Part shown: piece by piece, positions 16,639 through 25,578 of the stretch
Layout: each line of letters begins with the position of its first letter
How positions within the stretch are numbered: the stretch's first letter is position 1
From: SZUA-448 sp964602475
GTDB taxonomy: Bacteria > Bacillota > Clostridia > Lachnospirales > Lachnospiraceae
Assembly: GCA_964602475.1 (NCBI GenBank)
Contig: CAZRRN010000003.1
Location: 30,918-94,917 of the forward strand
Reading direction: 5' to 3'
DNA: 64,000 nucleotides
Made by a program: the position numbers and the translations under genes
Notes under the pieces: model-generated
Told to the model about the DNA's origin: nothing
Seen by the model: only the letters and a program-made list of their open reading frames with translations
Database searches by the model: none

Positions 16639-18333
16639 ATGAAGTTTTTTTCGGAATATAAAATCAGAACAGCAGACAGACTCGACGGAAGACGTAGTCT
16701 GTGGAAAAACTGTATTACAGCGACAGCGCTGCTTGTCCTCTTGATTCTGTCTGCCGCGCCGACTCATGTGCAGGCGGCTCTTATGGGGGGATATCAAAAC
16801 CCACATGCGATCATTATAGCGACTCCGAAAGACAGTTATACTACAACCTCAGCCAAAATCAGCATTCTTGGAGCGTGCGATTATGAATACCCGCTGACCA
16901 TGAACGGAACCGAAATCGAGACAACAGAGTATGGGTTCTTTACACAGTATGTTTCATTGGAAATCGGAACCAATCAGTTTACATTTCAGAACGGCTCGAA
17001 TACGAAGGTGTTTACTGTGATCAGGAAGGAGGTCTCTGCAGGCGGAGCTATAGAACCGGTGACATATGTGGAGTATACAACTCCGTTTTACGGAATAACA
17101 ACTGCAGACTATGCGATGCCGCGCTCTGAGATTGACAACAAGGATGTGACACTGCAACCGCTTTCGACAGGAACCACCTTTATGATTCTTGGAGAACAGG
17201 GAAGCTATTATAAAATCTTCGATGGTTCCTTTGTAGCAAAGGCAAACGTCACGAAACACAGCGGAACTCTGCCGGATAACCGTGTAACTTCGGTTACGGT
17301 TACGGATGATGAGGTGAATAATCTTCTTGTCACAAAGCTTGTGATGAATGTCAATACGCTGTATCAGGTGGAATTTACTGAGAACCGTGTCCTTTTGACG
17401 CTGTTTGAGACGATAACGACACCGAAGGTAACACTTGGAACCAATGACACGGTTTACCGTGTAGCAGCGAATATATACCGCTCAAAGAACCGGACGGTAG
17501 TCTATACCTACAAGATTAATGAAGGAATGTCGGTTACCGGCTATGATGTCGAATTTAAGGATGGTGCAATGTATTTTTATCTGAAAAAGCAGCCACACCT
17601 GAATAAGGAGGGTTCGCTTACCGGAGCGACAGTAGTGCTCGATTCGGGACACGGCGGAACGGAGACCGGTGCAGTCGGACCAATGGGGCTGTATGGACCT
17701 GTGGAGAAGGATATTAACTTAAGTATCACTCTGCTGACTAAAAAATATCTTGAAGAAATGGGAGCGACCGTGCTTCTGACTCATTTCGATGATACCACTC
17801 TGTCACTGAAAGCTCGTGTTGCATTTATTCGCAGTGTGAAGCCGGATATATCACTCTCCATACATGCTAATTCCATGCCGCAGGCAGCCAATTACAATCT
17901 GTCCTACAGCTTTCTTACTTATTATAGTTACACTCTTGGGAACGATGCTGCAGTGACAGTAAATGACGAAATAATTAAGGAGCTTGATTTTCTAAAGCGT
18001 AAAATCCGTCGGGAAAGTCTTTCACTGACAAGGATTACAACGAATCCCGCGGTACTGATTGAAACGGCATTTATGTCCTATCCGGCTGATTATGAATATC
18101 TTCTATATATGGAAAATCAGGATCACATCGCAAGGGCAGCAGCAAACTCTATCCGGGAATACCTGGAATCCTATGCGGTATATCAAAGAAAAACCTATAC
18201 GGTTAAGTGGGGAGACACCCTGAGCAGAATTGCTTCCCACTATGGAGTGTCGGTTCTGCAGCTGAAAAAATGGAACGGTATTTCTGATATTAATCTGATC
18301 TACGGAGGACAGACGCTTTTTGTCAGTGAGTAA
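16639..18333 (+). CDS. N-acetylmuramoyl-L-alanine amidase with LysM domain
   Basis: A 564-residue exported cell-wall hydrolase. There is a signal peptide/anchor at about residues 25-46 ending THVQA, then beta-rich domains to about residue 325. The Amidase_3 catalytic domain follows (about 330-515): zinc ligands are His in LDSGHGGTE, Glu in GPVEKDIN and His in LSIHANS, and the catalytic Glu is in VLIETAFM. A C-terminal LysM (YTVKWGDTLSRIASHYGVS) binds peptidoglycan. It cleaves the MurNAc-L-Ala bond. ATG 16639 follows AGGAGAGG. The beta-rich N-terminal part is likely to position the enzyme in the wall. Confidence 0.95.
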   Translation: MKFFSEYKIRTADRLDGRRSLWKNCITATALLVLLILSAAPTHVQAALMGGYQNPHAIIIATPKDSYTTTSAKISILGACDYEYPLTMNGTEIETTEYGFFTQYVSLEIGTNQFTFQNGSNTKVFTVIRKEVSAGGAIEPVTYVEYTTPFYGITTADYAMPRSEIDNKDVTLQPLSTGTTFMILGEQGSYYKIFDGSFVAKANVTKHSGTLPDNRVTSVTVTDDEVNNLLVTKLVMNVNTLYQVEFTENRVLLTLFETITTPKVTLGTNDTVYRVAANIYRSKNRTVVYTYKINEGMSVTGYDVEFKDGAMYFYLKKQPHLNKEGSLTGATVVLDSGHGGTETGAVGPMGLYGPVEKDINLSITLLTKKYLEEMGATVLLTHFDDTTLSLKARVAFIRSVKPDISLSIHANSMPQAANYNLSYSFLTYYSYTLGNDAAVTVNDEIIKELDFLKRKIRRESLSLTRITTNPAVLIETAFMSYPADYEYLLYMENQDHIARAAANSIREYLESYAVYQRKTYTVKWGDTLSRIASHYGVSVLQLKKWNGISDINLIYGGQTLFVSE

Positions 18334-18407
18334 GCAGTTCCCTTGACGGAATATCTTGGAACAGCGCGGCGCTTTGGAAAGAAATACCGTTTATCCTTCA
18401 AAGACTC

Positions 18408-18437
18408 TTGAAATACATAGAAGCAATGTGATAAAAT
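18408..18437 (+). promoter_or_regulatory. Sigma-A type promoter for the DUF4867 gene
   Basis: TTGAAA (18408-18413), an 18-base spacer and TAAAAT (18432-18437). The leader contains CGGTTAAA and TTTAACCG arms (about 18448-18483) that can pair over eight bases. Confidence 0.5.
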
Positions 18438-18526
18438 AACTAAAAGCGGTTAAAAAAAGTTACAGAATAGACTGCTTTAACCGGGGATTTTCAAACCGGA
18501 GCAAATAAAATAACGGAGATAACACA

Positions 18527-19156
18527 ATGAAAATTCAATCAGTAAGAGACGCAGCATTTATTCCGTATGGAAGAGTAGCAGACGGGTATGATTTCAGTGA
18601 GCTGATCGAGGTTCTGAAGAAAACGACGGATGCAACAGAAAACGTTGTATATCTGCCTTCTGTTCCGCAGCTTGAGGCAACACAATGCTATAAAGAACTT
18701 AAGAACAATATATACGGTGGAATGCCGATCCAGATTGGGTTCTGTAACGGAACCAATTCGAAACTGAACTGTGTGGAATATCACAGGGACAGTGAAATAA
18801 ACATTGCCGCGGATGATATGATTCTGCTGCTCGCAAGACAGCAGGATATCGTGGACGGGAAGCTTGATACTTCAAAGGTTGAAGCATTTTTATGTCCTGC
18901 AGGAACCGCAGTTGAAGTATATGCAACATCGTTGCATTATGCTCCGTGTAGCTCTGTAAAGGGTGCGACCTTCCGTGTGGCGGTAGTGCTTCCGAAGGGA
19001 ACCAATACCGACAAGCCGAAGCTTCAGATTACAAATGAGGAAGACCGGCGGCTCTTTGCCTGCAATAAATGGCTGATTGCTCATCCGGAAGCAGCAGAAA
19101 GCTCACAGGGTGCATATGTTGGGCTGACCGGAGAAAATATTGATTTATATAAATAG
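18527..19156 (+). CDS. DUF4867 family protein
   Basis: A 209-residue cytoplasmic protein. The segments YGGMPIQIGFCNGTNSKLNC, VEYHRDSEINI and the later FLCPAGTAVEVYATSLHYAP are typical of DUF4867. The beta-rich pattern with the H-x-D/E spacing suggests a cupin-like fold, and family members are often found near carbohydrate genes, but no activity has been shown to my knowledge. Here it sits directly before a GH3 glycosidase, separated by a terminator, which fits a sugar-related role. ATG 18527 follows CGGAGA. Confidence 0.82.
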   Translation: MKIQSVRDAAFIPYGRVADGYDFSELIEVLKKTTDATENVVYLPSVPQLEATQCYKELKNNIYGGMPIQIGFCNGTNSKLNCVEYHRDSEINIAADDMILLLARQQDIVDGKLDTSKVEAFLCPAGTAVEVYATSLHYAPCSSVKGATFRVAVVLPKGTNTDKPKLQITNEEDRRLFACNKWLIAHPEAAESSQGAYVGLTGENIDLYK

Positions 19157-19165
19157 ATGCTTGTT

Positions 19166-19200
19166 AAGCCGCAGGGAATTGCGTTGTTTCTCTGCGGCTT
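19166..19200 (+). terminator. Intrinsic terminator after the DUF4867 gene
   Basis: AAGCCGCAG (19166-19174) pairs perfectly with CTGCGGCTT (19192-19200); a CTTATT tail follows. The loop is 17 bases and the U-run modest. Confidence 0.75.
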
Positions 19201-19307
19201 CTTATTACAGAGAATGTGTTTTGGCAGGTGGTTGTACCCGGCTGTATGGTTCATTTTCTGTTCTGAAGGGAACGTCTGGTTCAATATAATTCAAAAGGAG
19301 AAGAGAT

Positions 19308-21953
19308 ATGCAGGATTACAGTGAACAGATCAGCAGTATGACGCTGGAAGAGAAAGCCGGAATGATGTCCGGTCTGACATTCTGGCTGACCAAAGCAGTC
19401 GGACACGCAGGAGTAAAGAGCATCCGGGTAAGCGACGGACCGGTAGGACTTCGGATACAGCTGTCTCGCGAAGAGACAGGCGGAGAAAGCAAGACTCTGC
19501 AGTCAGTCTGTTTCCCGTCTTCGGTCGGAACTACGGCTTCTTTTGATAGGAAGCTTCTTCGTGAGCTAGGTGAAACGCTTGGTGAGGAATGCCGTTCACA
19601 GAAGGTAGCGGTTCTGCTCGGACCGGCAGTTAATATAAAACGTTCTCCTCTCTGCGGACGTAATTTTGAATATATGTCGGAGGATCCTTACCTAACCTCC
19701 GTACTGGGAACGGAATATATTAACGGAGTGCAGAGTAAAAATATCGGTGTAAGCCTGAAGCACTTTGCTGCAAATAATCAGGAATCCAGACGAATGCTGA
19801 TATCGGCGGAAATTGACGAACGGGCACTGCGGGAAATATACTTGGCGGCCTTCGAAGGACCGGTAAAAAAAGCAAAGCCCTGGACTCTGATGTGTTCCTA
19901 TAATAAAATTAACGGAACCTATTCCTCCGAGAATCCCTGGCTTTTGACGCAGGTGCTTCGCGAAGAGTGGGGCTTTGACGGTTATGTAATGTCGGACTGG
20001 GGTGCTGTCTGCAATCGTGTCAGCGGAATTAAAGCAGGGCTGGAACTGGAAATGCCGTATTTCCCGGGTGGTCAGAATGACAGCAAAATTATTGAAGCAA
20101 TTAAATCAGGAGCTCTCTCGGAAGAAACACTGGATACAGCGATAGAGCGTCTGCTTCGTGTTCATGACAGGTATCTTCTGGCAGAAACAAACCAAACGGA
20201 AAAGGGAATCGAGGCGACAGAGGAACAGGATAGAATGAAAGTCTCGAACGAAACAGCAGCGGAGCAGGACGATAGGGGAATCTCGAACGAAACAGCAGCG
20301 GAGCAGGACGATAGGGGAATCTCGAACGAAACAGCAACGAAACAGGGAGGCGGTAATACACCGGACGGAGTCTGTAATCCGGAGGAGGATCACAGAAAAG
20401 CACGGCGTTTTGCTGCAGACAGTATGGTACTTCTGAAGAATGAAGGAGTACTTCCGCTGAAGCCGACACAGAAGATTGCCGTCATCGGGCGTATGGCTGA
20501 GACTCCGCGTTTTCAGGGCGGTGGCTCATCACATGTAAACTCCTACAGAGTAGTAGGTTTTATCAAAGCACTGCGGGAGGCAGCAAAGCAGAATCCGGAA
20601 CTATATCCGTATCTTTATGCTCCGGCATATGACGGAGCGGATCAGGCTCTCCCGGAGACACTGCTTGCTGAAGCAAAAACAGCAGCGGCGGAGGCGGAGG
20701 TGGCCGTAATTTTTACCGGGCTGCCGAACAGCTTTGAATCGGAGGGTTATGACCGGAAGCATCTTGAACTTCCGAAATCGCAGAATCGTCTGATTGATGA
20801 AATCTGTTCTGTACAGAAAAATGTTATTGTTGTGCTACATAATGGTTCTCCGGTAGCAATGCCATGGATAGGAAAGGTGTCCGGGGTATTAGAAGCATAC
20901 CTTGGCGGTGAGGCAGTCGGAGAGGCAGAGCTTGATCTTCTATATGGCAGGGTGAATCCCTCTGCGAAGCTTGCAGAGACGTTTCCTCTTGTACTTAAGG
21001 ACTGTTCTGCCTCGAAGTATTTTCCGGGGAAAGAACAAACTGTAGAATACCGGGAGAGCATTTATGTCGGTTATCGTTATTACGATACCGCTAAAAAAGA
21101 GGTACTGTTTCCGTTTGGACATGGGTTGTCCTATACGGAGTTTGCGTATTCTGATTTACAGATCGACAGCGGTGTCTGGGAAGAAAAACGTACGCTGACG
21201 GTTCAGTGTACGGTGAAGAATACCGGTTCCTGCGATGGCGCAGAGATTCTTCAGCTGTATGTATCACCGGAGCGAGGTCGCATATTCCGTGCTGAACAGG
21301 AGCTGAAGGGCTTTGAAAAGGTATTTCTGCATGTCGGTGAGGAAAAGACAATCCGCTTTCTGCTCAAAGCGCGTTCCTTTGCGTACTATGATACCACTGT
21401 AGCGAACTGGCAGGTTCCGGAGGGTGAATATGAAATTCGAATCGGAGCGTCCAGCCGTGACATCCGGCTGAAGGAGAAGGTACTTCTGTCCGCCTGTGGA
21501 ATTTCGGTAAGAGGGGTATTTGTTGCACCTGTGGAGGAATACGAGCCTCCGAAGCTCCTCTCCTATGAAGAGTGCAGACCGGAAGCCGTTACTGATGAAG
21601 AGTTTGAAGTGCTGCTTGGACGGAAACGTTCCGCTTCAAAGCTGGATCCGAAGGCAGAGATTACGATTCACAACTGTCTGGAGGATGCAAGACATACCAA
21701 ATGGGGAAAACGGATTCTCACGATTATTCGTAAGAACACACTGGATAAATGCGGATCCGAAGAAAGTGAGTTGGCGTATTACGGGACAATACAGATTCCG
21801 CTGCATTCCTTAAGCGGAATGTCAGAGGGAGTAGTAACACCGGAGCTTACGGAGTGTCTTGTGAACCTGCTCAATGACCGTGCAGTTCTCCGTTCGCTTG
21901 TCACACTTATAAAAAATCTCCCCGCGATCCGGAGGGTACTGGGGGACAGTTGA
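19308..21953 (+). CDS. Glycoside hydrolase family 3 (beta-glucosidase type)
   Basis: An 881-residue cytoplasmic GH3 enzyme (no signal peptide). The N-terminal barrel contains GPAVNIKRSPLCGRNFEYMS and the nucleophile D230 in YVMSDWGAV. The alpha/beta sandwich domain starts near residue 375 (MVLLKNEGVLPL) and contains FQGGGSSHVN. A fibronectin-III-like domain follows (FPFGHGLSYTEFAYSDL), and then an extra C-terminal region of about 150 residues. The linker between the first two domains carries a 13-residue tandem repeat (residues 313-345). It probably releases glucose or xylose from oligosaccharides. ATG 19308 follows AAGGAGAAGAG. Confidence 0.95.
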   Translation: MQDYSEQISSMTLEEKAGMMSGLTFWLTKAVGHAGVKSIRVSDGPVGLRIQLSREETGGESKTLQSVCFPSSVGTTASFDRKLLRELGETLGEECRSQKVAVLLGPAVNIKRSPLCGRNFEYMSEDPYLTSVLGTEYINGVQSKNIGVSLKHFAANNQESRRMLISAEIDERALREIYLAAFEGPVKKAKPWTLMCSYNKINGTYSSENPWLLTQVLREEWGFDGYVMSDWGAVCNRVSGIKAGLELEMPYFPGGQNDSKIIEAIKSGALSEETLDTAIERLLRVHDRYLLAETNQTEKGIEATEEQDRMKVSNETAAEQDDRGISNETAAEQDDRGISNETATKQGGGNTPDGVCNPEEDHRKARRFAADSMVLLKNEGVLPLKPTQKIAVIGRMAETPRFQGGGSSHVNSYRVVGFIKALREAAKQNPELYPYLYAPAYDGADQALPETLLAEAKTAAAEAEVAVIFTGLPNSFESEGYDRKHLELPKSQNRLIDEICSVQKNVIVVLHNGSPVAMPWIGKVSGVLEAYLGGEAVGEAELDLLYGRVNPSAKLAETFPLVLKDCSASKYFPGKEQTVEYRESIYVGYRYYDTAKKEVLFPFGHGLSYTEFAYSDLQIDSGVWEEKRTLTVQCTVKNTGSCDGAEILQLYVSPERGRIFRAEQELKGFEKVFLHVGEEKTIRFLLKARSFAYYDTTVANWQVPEGEYEIRIGASSRDIRLKEKVLLSACGISVRGVFVAPVEEYEPPKLLSYEECRPEAVTDEEFEVLLGRKRSASKLDPKAEITIHNCLEDARHTKWGKRILTIIRKNTLDKCGSEESELAYYGTIQIPLHSLSGMSEGVVTPELTECLVNLLNDRAVLRSLVTLIKNLPAIRRVLGDS
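20242..20338 (+). repeat. 39-bp tandem repeat inside the GH3 gene
   Basis: Two identical 39-bp units (20242-20280 and 20281-20319), then about 19 bases of a third. Each unit encodes SNETAAEQDDRGI, so copy-number change would keep the frame. It falls in a hydrophilic interdomain linker, where length variation should be tolerated. Confidence 0.95.
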
Positions 21954-22074
21954 GAATCAAAGCTTGCAGTATTTTGTAAACTATGGTAATCTTATGTTTG
22001 GTTTTTACAAAGAACCAATTAAGTCCTAAGCAGATTGGATCAGATAATTTTGTATGATAAGGAATGGAGGAACT

Positions 22075-24009
22075 ATGAAAAAGTGTATGACCTGTGTCAG
22101 CGAGTTCAGTGATGAGCTGTCGTTTTGTAAAAATTGTGGAACTAAGCTTGTAGAGGCAGAAACACCGGCAGAGGAAGCAGAAGCGAAGACAGAAACTGAG
22201 GCACCGACAGAGGAAGCAGCAGTGAAGACGGAAACTAAGGCATCTGCAGAGGAAACAGCGGCGAAGACGGAGACTGAAGCACCGGCAGAGGAAACAGCGG
22301 CGGAGACGGAAACTGAGGCACCGACAGAGGAAGCAGCAGTGAAGACGGAGAGCGAAGCACCCGCAGAAGTAGCACCGATGGCTGGAGGGGAAGCTGGAAA
22401 AGGGAACAATACAGTTGAGAAAACACAGGAAATTGGCAAAGAACTTATTGAAAAAGTAAAAAAACTGCCGCCATATGTACTGCCTGCGGCCGGAGCGGTT
22501 CTTGTGGCTCTGATTATTATCATTATAGCAGCATGCTGTGGAGGCAAGAGCTCAGTTCAGAAGATCAGTGCAGATGCATTTGAAGTATTATATTCGGAGG
22601 ATCTTGAAAAGGCCGTTTGTTTCAATGCAAAAGGAAAGGTCTTTGAATTTGGAGAGTCTGAGGAAAGCTATACTGAATTAGGCACAAGCGCAGATTTTGC
22701 TTCCCGTATTATGCGTAACGGGGATGATACACTTTACCTCCTTACGATAGACAGCTTTACCGAGATTGATTCTGATGTTGAGTATGCATTTATCTCAAGA
22801 GACGGAGCGAGTGTTGCATATCTGGTTGATGTCGAGTCGGACGGTACCGGAGATTTGTATCTTTACAATGTAAAAAAGAAGTCTTCACAGAAGATTGGCA
22901 GCGGAGCGCTTGCAAGCAGCATTTGCCTGTCTCCGGACGGAAAAACCGTTGCGTATATCGGCGATTTCGAGAACTACAACAGCTTTAAGGGAATGCTCTC
23001 CGTTAACGGAAAAGAAGCGGAATCCTTTGGAAAGAATGTATATCCGATTGCTGTAGCCAATAAAGGTAAGTACATATACTATGCGAAAGGCGAGAATTAC
23101 TCATACAATCTGTATGTAGCCTGTGGCAATGATTCCAATAAGCTGGCAACGGACTTGTCCAGTTCAATCAGCATCTATCTGAATGATGATTATTCGCAGA
23201 TACTTTACAGCTTTGATGATAAGACCTATATTTCAAAGAAGGGCGATGAGAAACAGAAGCTGAGCAGCAACAGCTTGAGATCAGTGGTTATGCCGGATCA
23301 GGAAGCATCAGCTGCTTATGAAGCTTACATCGCAAGTGTATCAGACAGCGGTTCATCTATTATTAATCTTTTCACATCCTCTTACAAATATACAATCAGT
23401 GTTAACAGTCTGACTAGAACGGATTTTGAAGGCTCTGTTCTGAGCTTTGGAAGCGGACTCTATTATCTTAATAAGGATTATGAAACCGAGAAGATTCTTT
23501 CAAGCTATAGTACGTATCTCTTTTCTGCCGATGGGAAAGGCATAATTTATCTGAATGATGATGTTCTTTACCTTATAAAGGATATTAGCAAATCAACAGA
23601 GAAGAAAACGCTGGTAGAGGATGCTGATATTAAGAAAATATTTGCTACAGATGACCTGTCAGCGGTATATTATATCGATAATGACGAGACTCTGTACTAT
23701 CAGAAGGGAACGAAGGATTCCGTGAAGATTGCTGACGACGTTTATTTTTCCAGTGTGATAGACCGTGAGGAAGGGACTATGTTTTTCCTGGTTGATTACT
23801 CCTACAACGATGATAACGGAGTTCTGTATTACAGCGTGAACGGCGGAAAGAAAAAGAAAGTAGACAACGGAGACGAAGTCGCAGGGCTTGCAAGTTTTAA
23901 TGGAAGTATATTTTACAGCACGGAGGCGGAGGATACCGGTTACAACCTCTATTATGTGAAGAGCGGAACCAAATTCAAGCTTCTACTTGAAGAAATCAGA
24001 AATTATTAA
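22075..24009 (+). CDS. Zinc-ribbon membrane protein with propeller-like outer domain
   Basis: A 644-residue protein. Residues 4-21 form a zinc ribbon (CMTC and CKNC). Residues 29-93 are five 13-residue repeats rich in Glu, Ala and Thr. A transmembrane segment is at about 138-160, followed by a large extracytoplasmic region of repeated beta strands (CLSPDGKTVAYIGDF, SADGKGIIYLND, TDDLSAVYYIDNDETLYY) like beta-propeller blades of WD40/TolB type. The ribbon faces the cytoplasm. The ensemble suggests a sensor or scaffold; the role is unknown. ATG 22075 follows GGAGG; an upstream in-frame ATG at 22054 lacks a site. Confidence 0.85.
   Translation: MKKCMTCVSEFSDELSFCKNCGTKLVEAETPAEEAEAKTETEAPTEEAAVKTETKASAEETAAKTETEAPAEETAAETETEAPTEEAAVKTESEAPAEVAPMAGGEAGKGNNTVEKTQEIGKELIEKVKKLPPYVLPAAGAVLVALIIIIIAACCGGKSSVQKISADAFEVLYSEDLEKAVCFNAKGKVFEFGESEESYTELGTSADFASRIMRNGDDTLYLLTIDSFTEIDSDVEYAFISRDGASVAYLVDVESDGTGDLYLYNVKKKSSQKIGSGALASSICLSPDGKTVAYIGDFENYNSFKGMLSVNGKEAESFGKNVYPIAVANKGKYIYYAKGENYSYNLYVACGNDSNKLATDLSSSISIYLNDDYSQILYSFDDKTYISKKGDEKQKLSSNSLRSVVMPDQEASAAYEAYIASVSDSGSSIINLFTSSYKYTISVNSLTRTDFEGSVLSFGSGLYYLNKDYETEKILSSYSTYLFSADGKGIIYLNDDVLYLIKDISKSTEKKTLVEDADIKKIFATDDLSAVYYIDNDETLYYQKGTKDSVKIADDVYFSSVIDREEGTMFFLVDYSYNDDNGVLYYSVNGGKKKKVDNGDEVAGLASFNGSIFYSTEAEDTGYNLYYVKSGTKFKLLLEEIRNY
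22159..22353 (+). repeat. Five degenerate 39-bp repeats in the zinc-ribbon gene
   Basis: Five 39-bp units encode 13-residue blocks such as EAPTEEAAVKTET, EAPAEETAAETET and EAPTEEAAVKTES. They lie in the acidic linker between zinc ribbon and transmembrane segment. The period equals that of the repeat in the GH3 gene 2 kb upstream, and both share a core close to GAAACAGCAGCGGAG. Confidence 0.9.
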
Positions 24010-24019
24010 TTAAAGAATG

Positions 24020-24046
24020 GCCCTGCCTCAAAAGGCAGGGCTTTTT
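24020..24046 (+). terminator. Intrinsic terminator after the zinc-ribbon gene
   Basis: GCCCTGCCT (24020-24028), loop CAAA, AGGCAGGGC (24033-24041) and five Ts. It is a textbook terminator. The remaining 24047-24318 is AT-rich with no gene, RNA or strong structure visible. Confidence 0.95.
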
Positions 24047-24318
24047 AATTTGCAGGAAAGAACGTTGTACAATAATTATCACATTCTTTATTCTTATGAC
24101 GAAAACAATATCAAATGTAAAAGAACAAAACCAATTAAATCAAAAAATCTCACATAAAAATTGATTATTAAGTGCTTAATCCCTGATTCTTATCCATACA
24201 ATCAAGCTGAATTGGTCGAATCTGTACGAAAACACGAAATACCCGATGCACCTTTCCAACAAACAATTCCACAGTAGTAGAACTATCTTTCAAAATGTAT
24301 TTTATTCGAAGGGTGTAG

Positions 24319-25266
24319 TTAACGATCAGCTTTTACGGAGGAAGCTTCACAATTATCTGAACCTGCTTCTGTTCTTGGAGAAGCGCCGAACAGCTTGCGA
24401 TAAGCGCGAGAGAAGGTTGAGTAATCCTTGAAACCACAGCGGTAGCATGCTTCTGTTATGGGAATTCCGCCACGAATCAGGTCAGAAGCAAACAAAAGCC
24501 GTTTCTGAAGAATGTAATTGTGGACAGTATATCCGGTCTCACTGCGAAAGCAATGCATGAGATAGGAACGGCTTAGAAAAAACTGCTCTGCAAGTCGGTC
24601 GATCGTTAAGTCCTGATCCAGATGTGTATTGATGTAGCGCAGAATTTCATCAACGTGACGGTTGCTTCCGTAGGCAGAGGAGGGTACCGCATTCCGTCCG
24701 GAAAGAAGAACCCGGTTCAGATAAATGATAAGCTGAAGAAATATTGTGTTGGACAGCAGTGGTGCTGCAAATTCGTCAGAGGAAACTGCTTTTTCCAAAT
24801 CGTTCAAAAGAACACGTACAGTGGTTTGAATTTCGGTATCAAAGCGAACCATATTGATGCTTCGCTGGTCTGCCAGACGAAAGCAGGTTGTCAAATCGCT
24901 GTCCCCACTGCTGTGATTCTTAAGAAAATCCGAGTTGATCCATATCACAATCCGATCGTAAGGGACAGAACTGTCAATGACCGGCTTGTGAACGGCATGA
25001 TGGTTAACCAGAAGGACGTCCCATGGCTTTAGATAGTAGGATTTACCTTCCACTACATAAGTAACCCGTCCTGAGAGAAAAATGATGATTTTATCAAAAT
25101 CATGGTAATGAAAGCGAAATTCCTCGTTCTTCTGATCTTTCAGATGAAAAAGACGAAAATCGCGATCGAGCCAGCCACGGTTTTCAGTGCTGTCAATACT
25201 GTGCTGATCATCTGCACAAAGGGGATTGTGTAGACACTGTGTTTTTTGATAAGAAGCGTTTATCAT
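24319..25266 (-). CDS. AraC family transcriptional regulator
   Basis: A 315-residue regulator. The N-terminal cupin-like sensor (about residues 40-150) includes FHYHDFDKIIIFLSGRVTY and YLKPWDVLLVNHHAVHKP. The C-terminal double HTH (about 215-310) includes DLTIDRLAEQFFLSRSYLMH and ITEACYRCGFKDYSTFSRAY. The cupin type suggests a small-molecule ligand such as a sugar. ATG 25266 (minus) follows TGGAGA; a longer frame from a GTG at 25305 would begin inside the leader repeat. It diverges from the DapF-like gene. Confidence 0.92.
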   Translation of the reverse strand: MINASYQKTQCLHNPLCADDQHSIDSTENRGWLDRDFRLFHLKDQKNEEFRFHYHDFDKIIIFLSGRVTYVVEGKSYYLKPWDVLLVNHHAVHKPVIDSSVPYDRIVIWINSDFLKNHSSGDSDLTTCFRLADQRSINMVRFDTEIQTTVRVLLNDLEKAVSSDEFAAPLLSNTIFLQLIIYLNRVLLSGRNAVPSSAYGSNRHVDEILRYINTHLDQDLTIDRLAEQFFLSRSYLMHCFRSETGYTVHNYILQKRLLFASDLIRGGIPITEACYRCGFKDYSTFSRAYRKLFGASPRTEAGSDNCEASSVKADR

Positions 25267-25310
25267 AGTATCTCCATTTCTACGTGTGAAAGGTTCATCT
25301 TTCACACTAT
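25267..25310 (-). repeat. Structured leader repeat, copy 4 (short form)
   Basis: On the minus strand GTGTGAAAG (from about 25308) pairs perfectly with CTTTCACAC, loop ATGAAC, followed by GTAGAAATGGAGATACT and the AraC ATG. Start and end match copies 2 and 3, but the middle (TTTGTGCCTGCGCGG...GCGC) is missing. It therefore shows the minimal form: one hairpin plus the ribosome binding site. Confidence 0.75.
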
Positions 25311-25332
25311 CTCTAATATAATTAAGTATTTT

Positions 25333-25361
25333 TTTATAGGATTAATTATATGTAATTACAA
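25333..25361 (-). promoter_or_regulatory. Sigma-A type promoter for the AraC gene
   Basis: On the minus strand TTGTAA (25361-25356), a 17-base spacer and TATAAA (25338-25333). It predicts a leader of about 60 bases that contains little besides the short leader repeat. Confidence 0.65.
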
Positions 25362-25477
25362 TAGCACATTATGCAATATAAATAAACTATTTTGTTATGT
25401 TAAAAACAAAAAGTACTGTGTATAATATAACTACAAGATGAACATAACTTCCTTCGTCCGGAGGACAGCGAGGAGCG

Positions 25478-25578
25478 ATAGTGTAAAAAATGAACCTTTC
25501 ATACGCAGATTTGTGCCTGCGCGGTGCTTGACACAAAGTCTGTTATGCGCAAAAAGCCACGCAGAAATGGGGATTAGT
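25478..25578 (+). repeat. Structured leader repeat, copy 2 (long form)
   Basis: ATAGTGTAAAAAATGAACC (25478-25496) with CTTTCATAC forms the first, imperfect hairpin. Then TTTGTGCCTGCGCGGTGC, TTGACACAAAGTCTGT and TGCGCAAAAAGCCACGCA follow, ending in GAAATGGGGATTAGT before ATG 25579. Internal pairing options include TTTGTG/CACAAA and TGCGC/GCGCA. A TATAAT at 25421-25426 is a plausible -10 for this transcript. Confidence 0.85.

Noticed and set aside
22026..22547. 173-codon Ser/Ala-rich frame antisense to the zinc-ribbon gene
   Set aside because: Produced by the repeat sequence on the other strand; no start signal.
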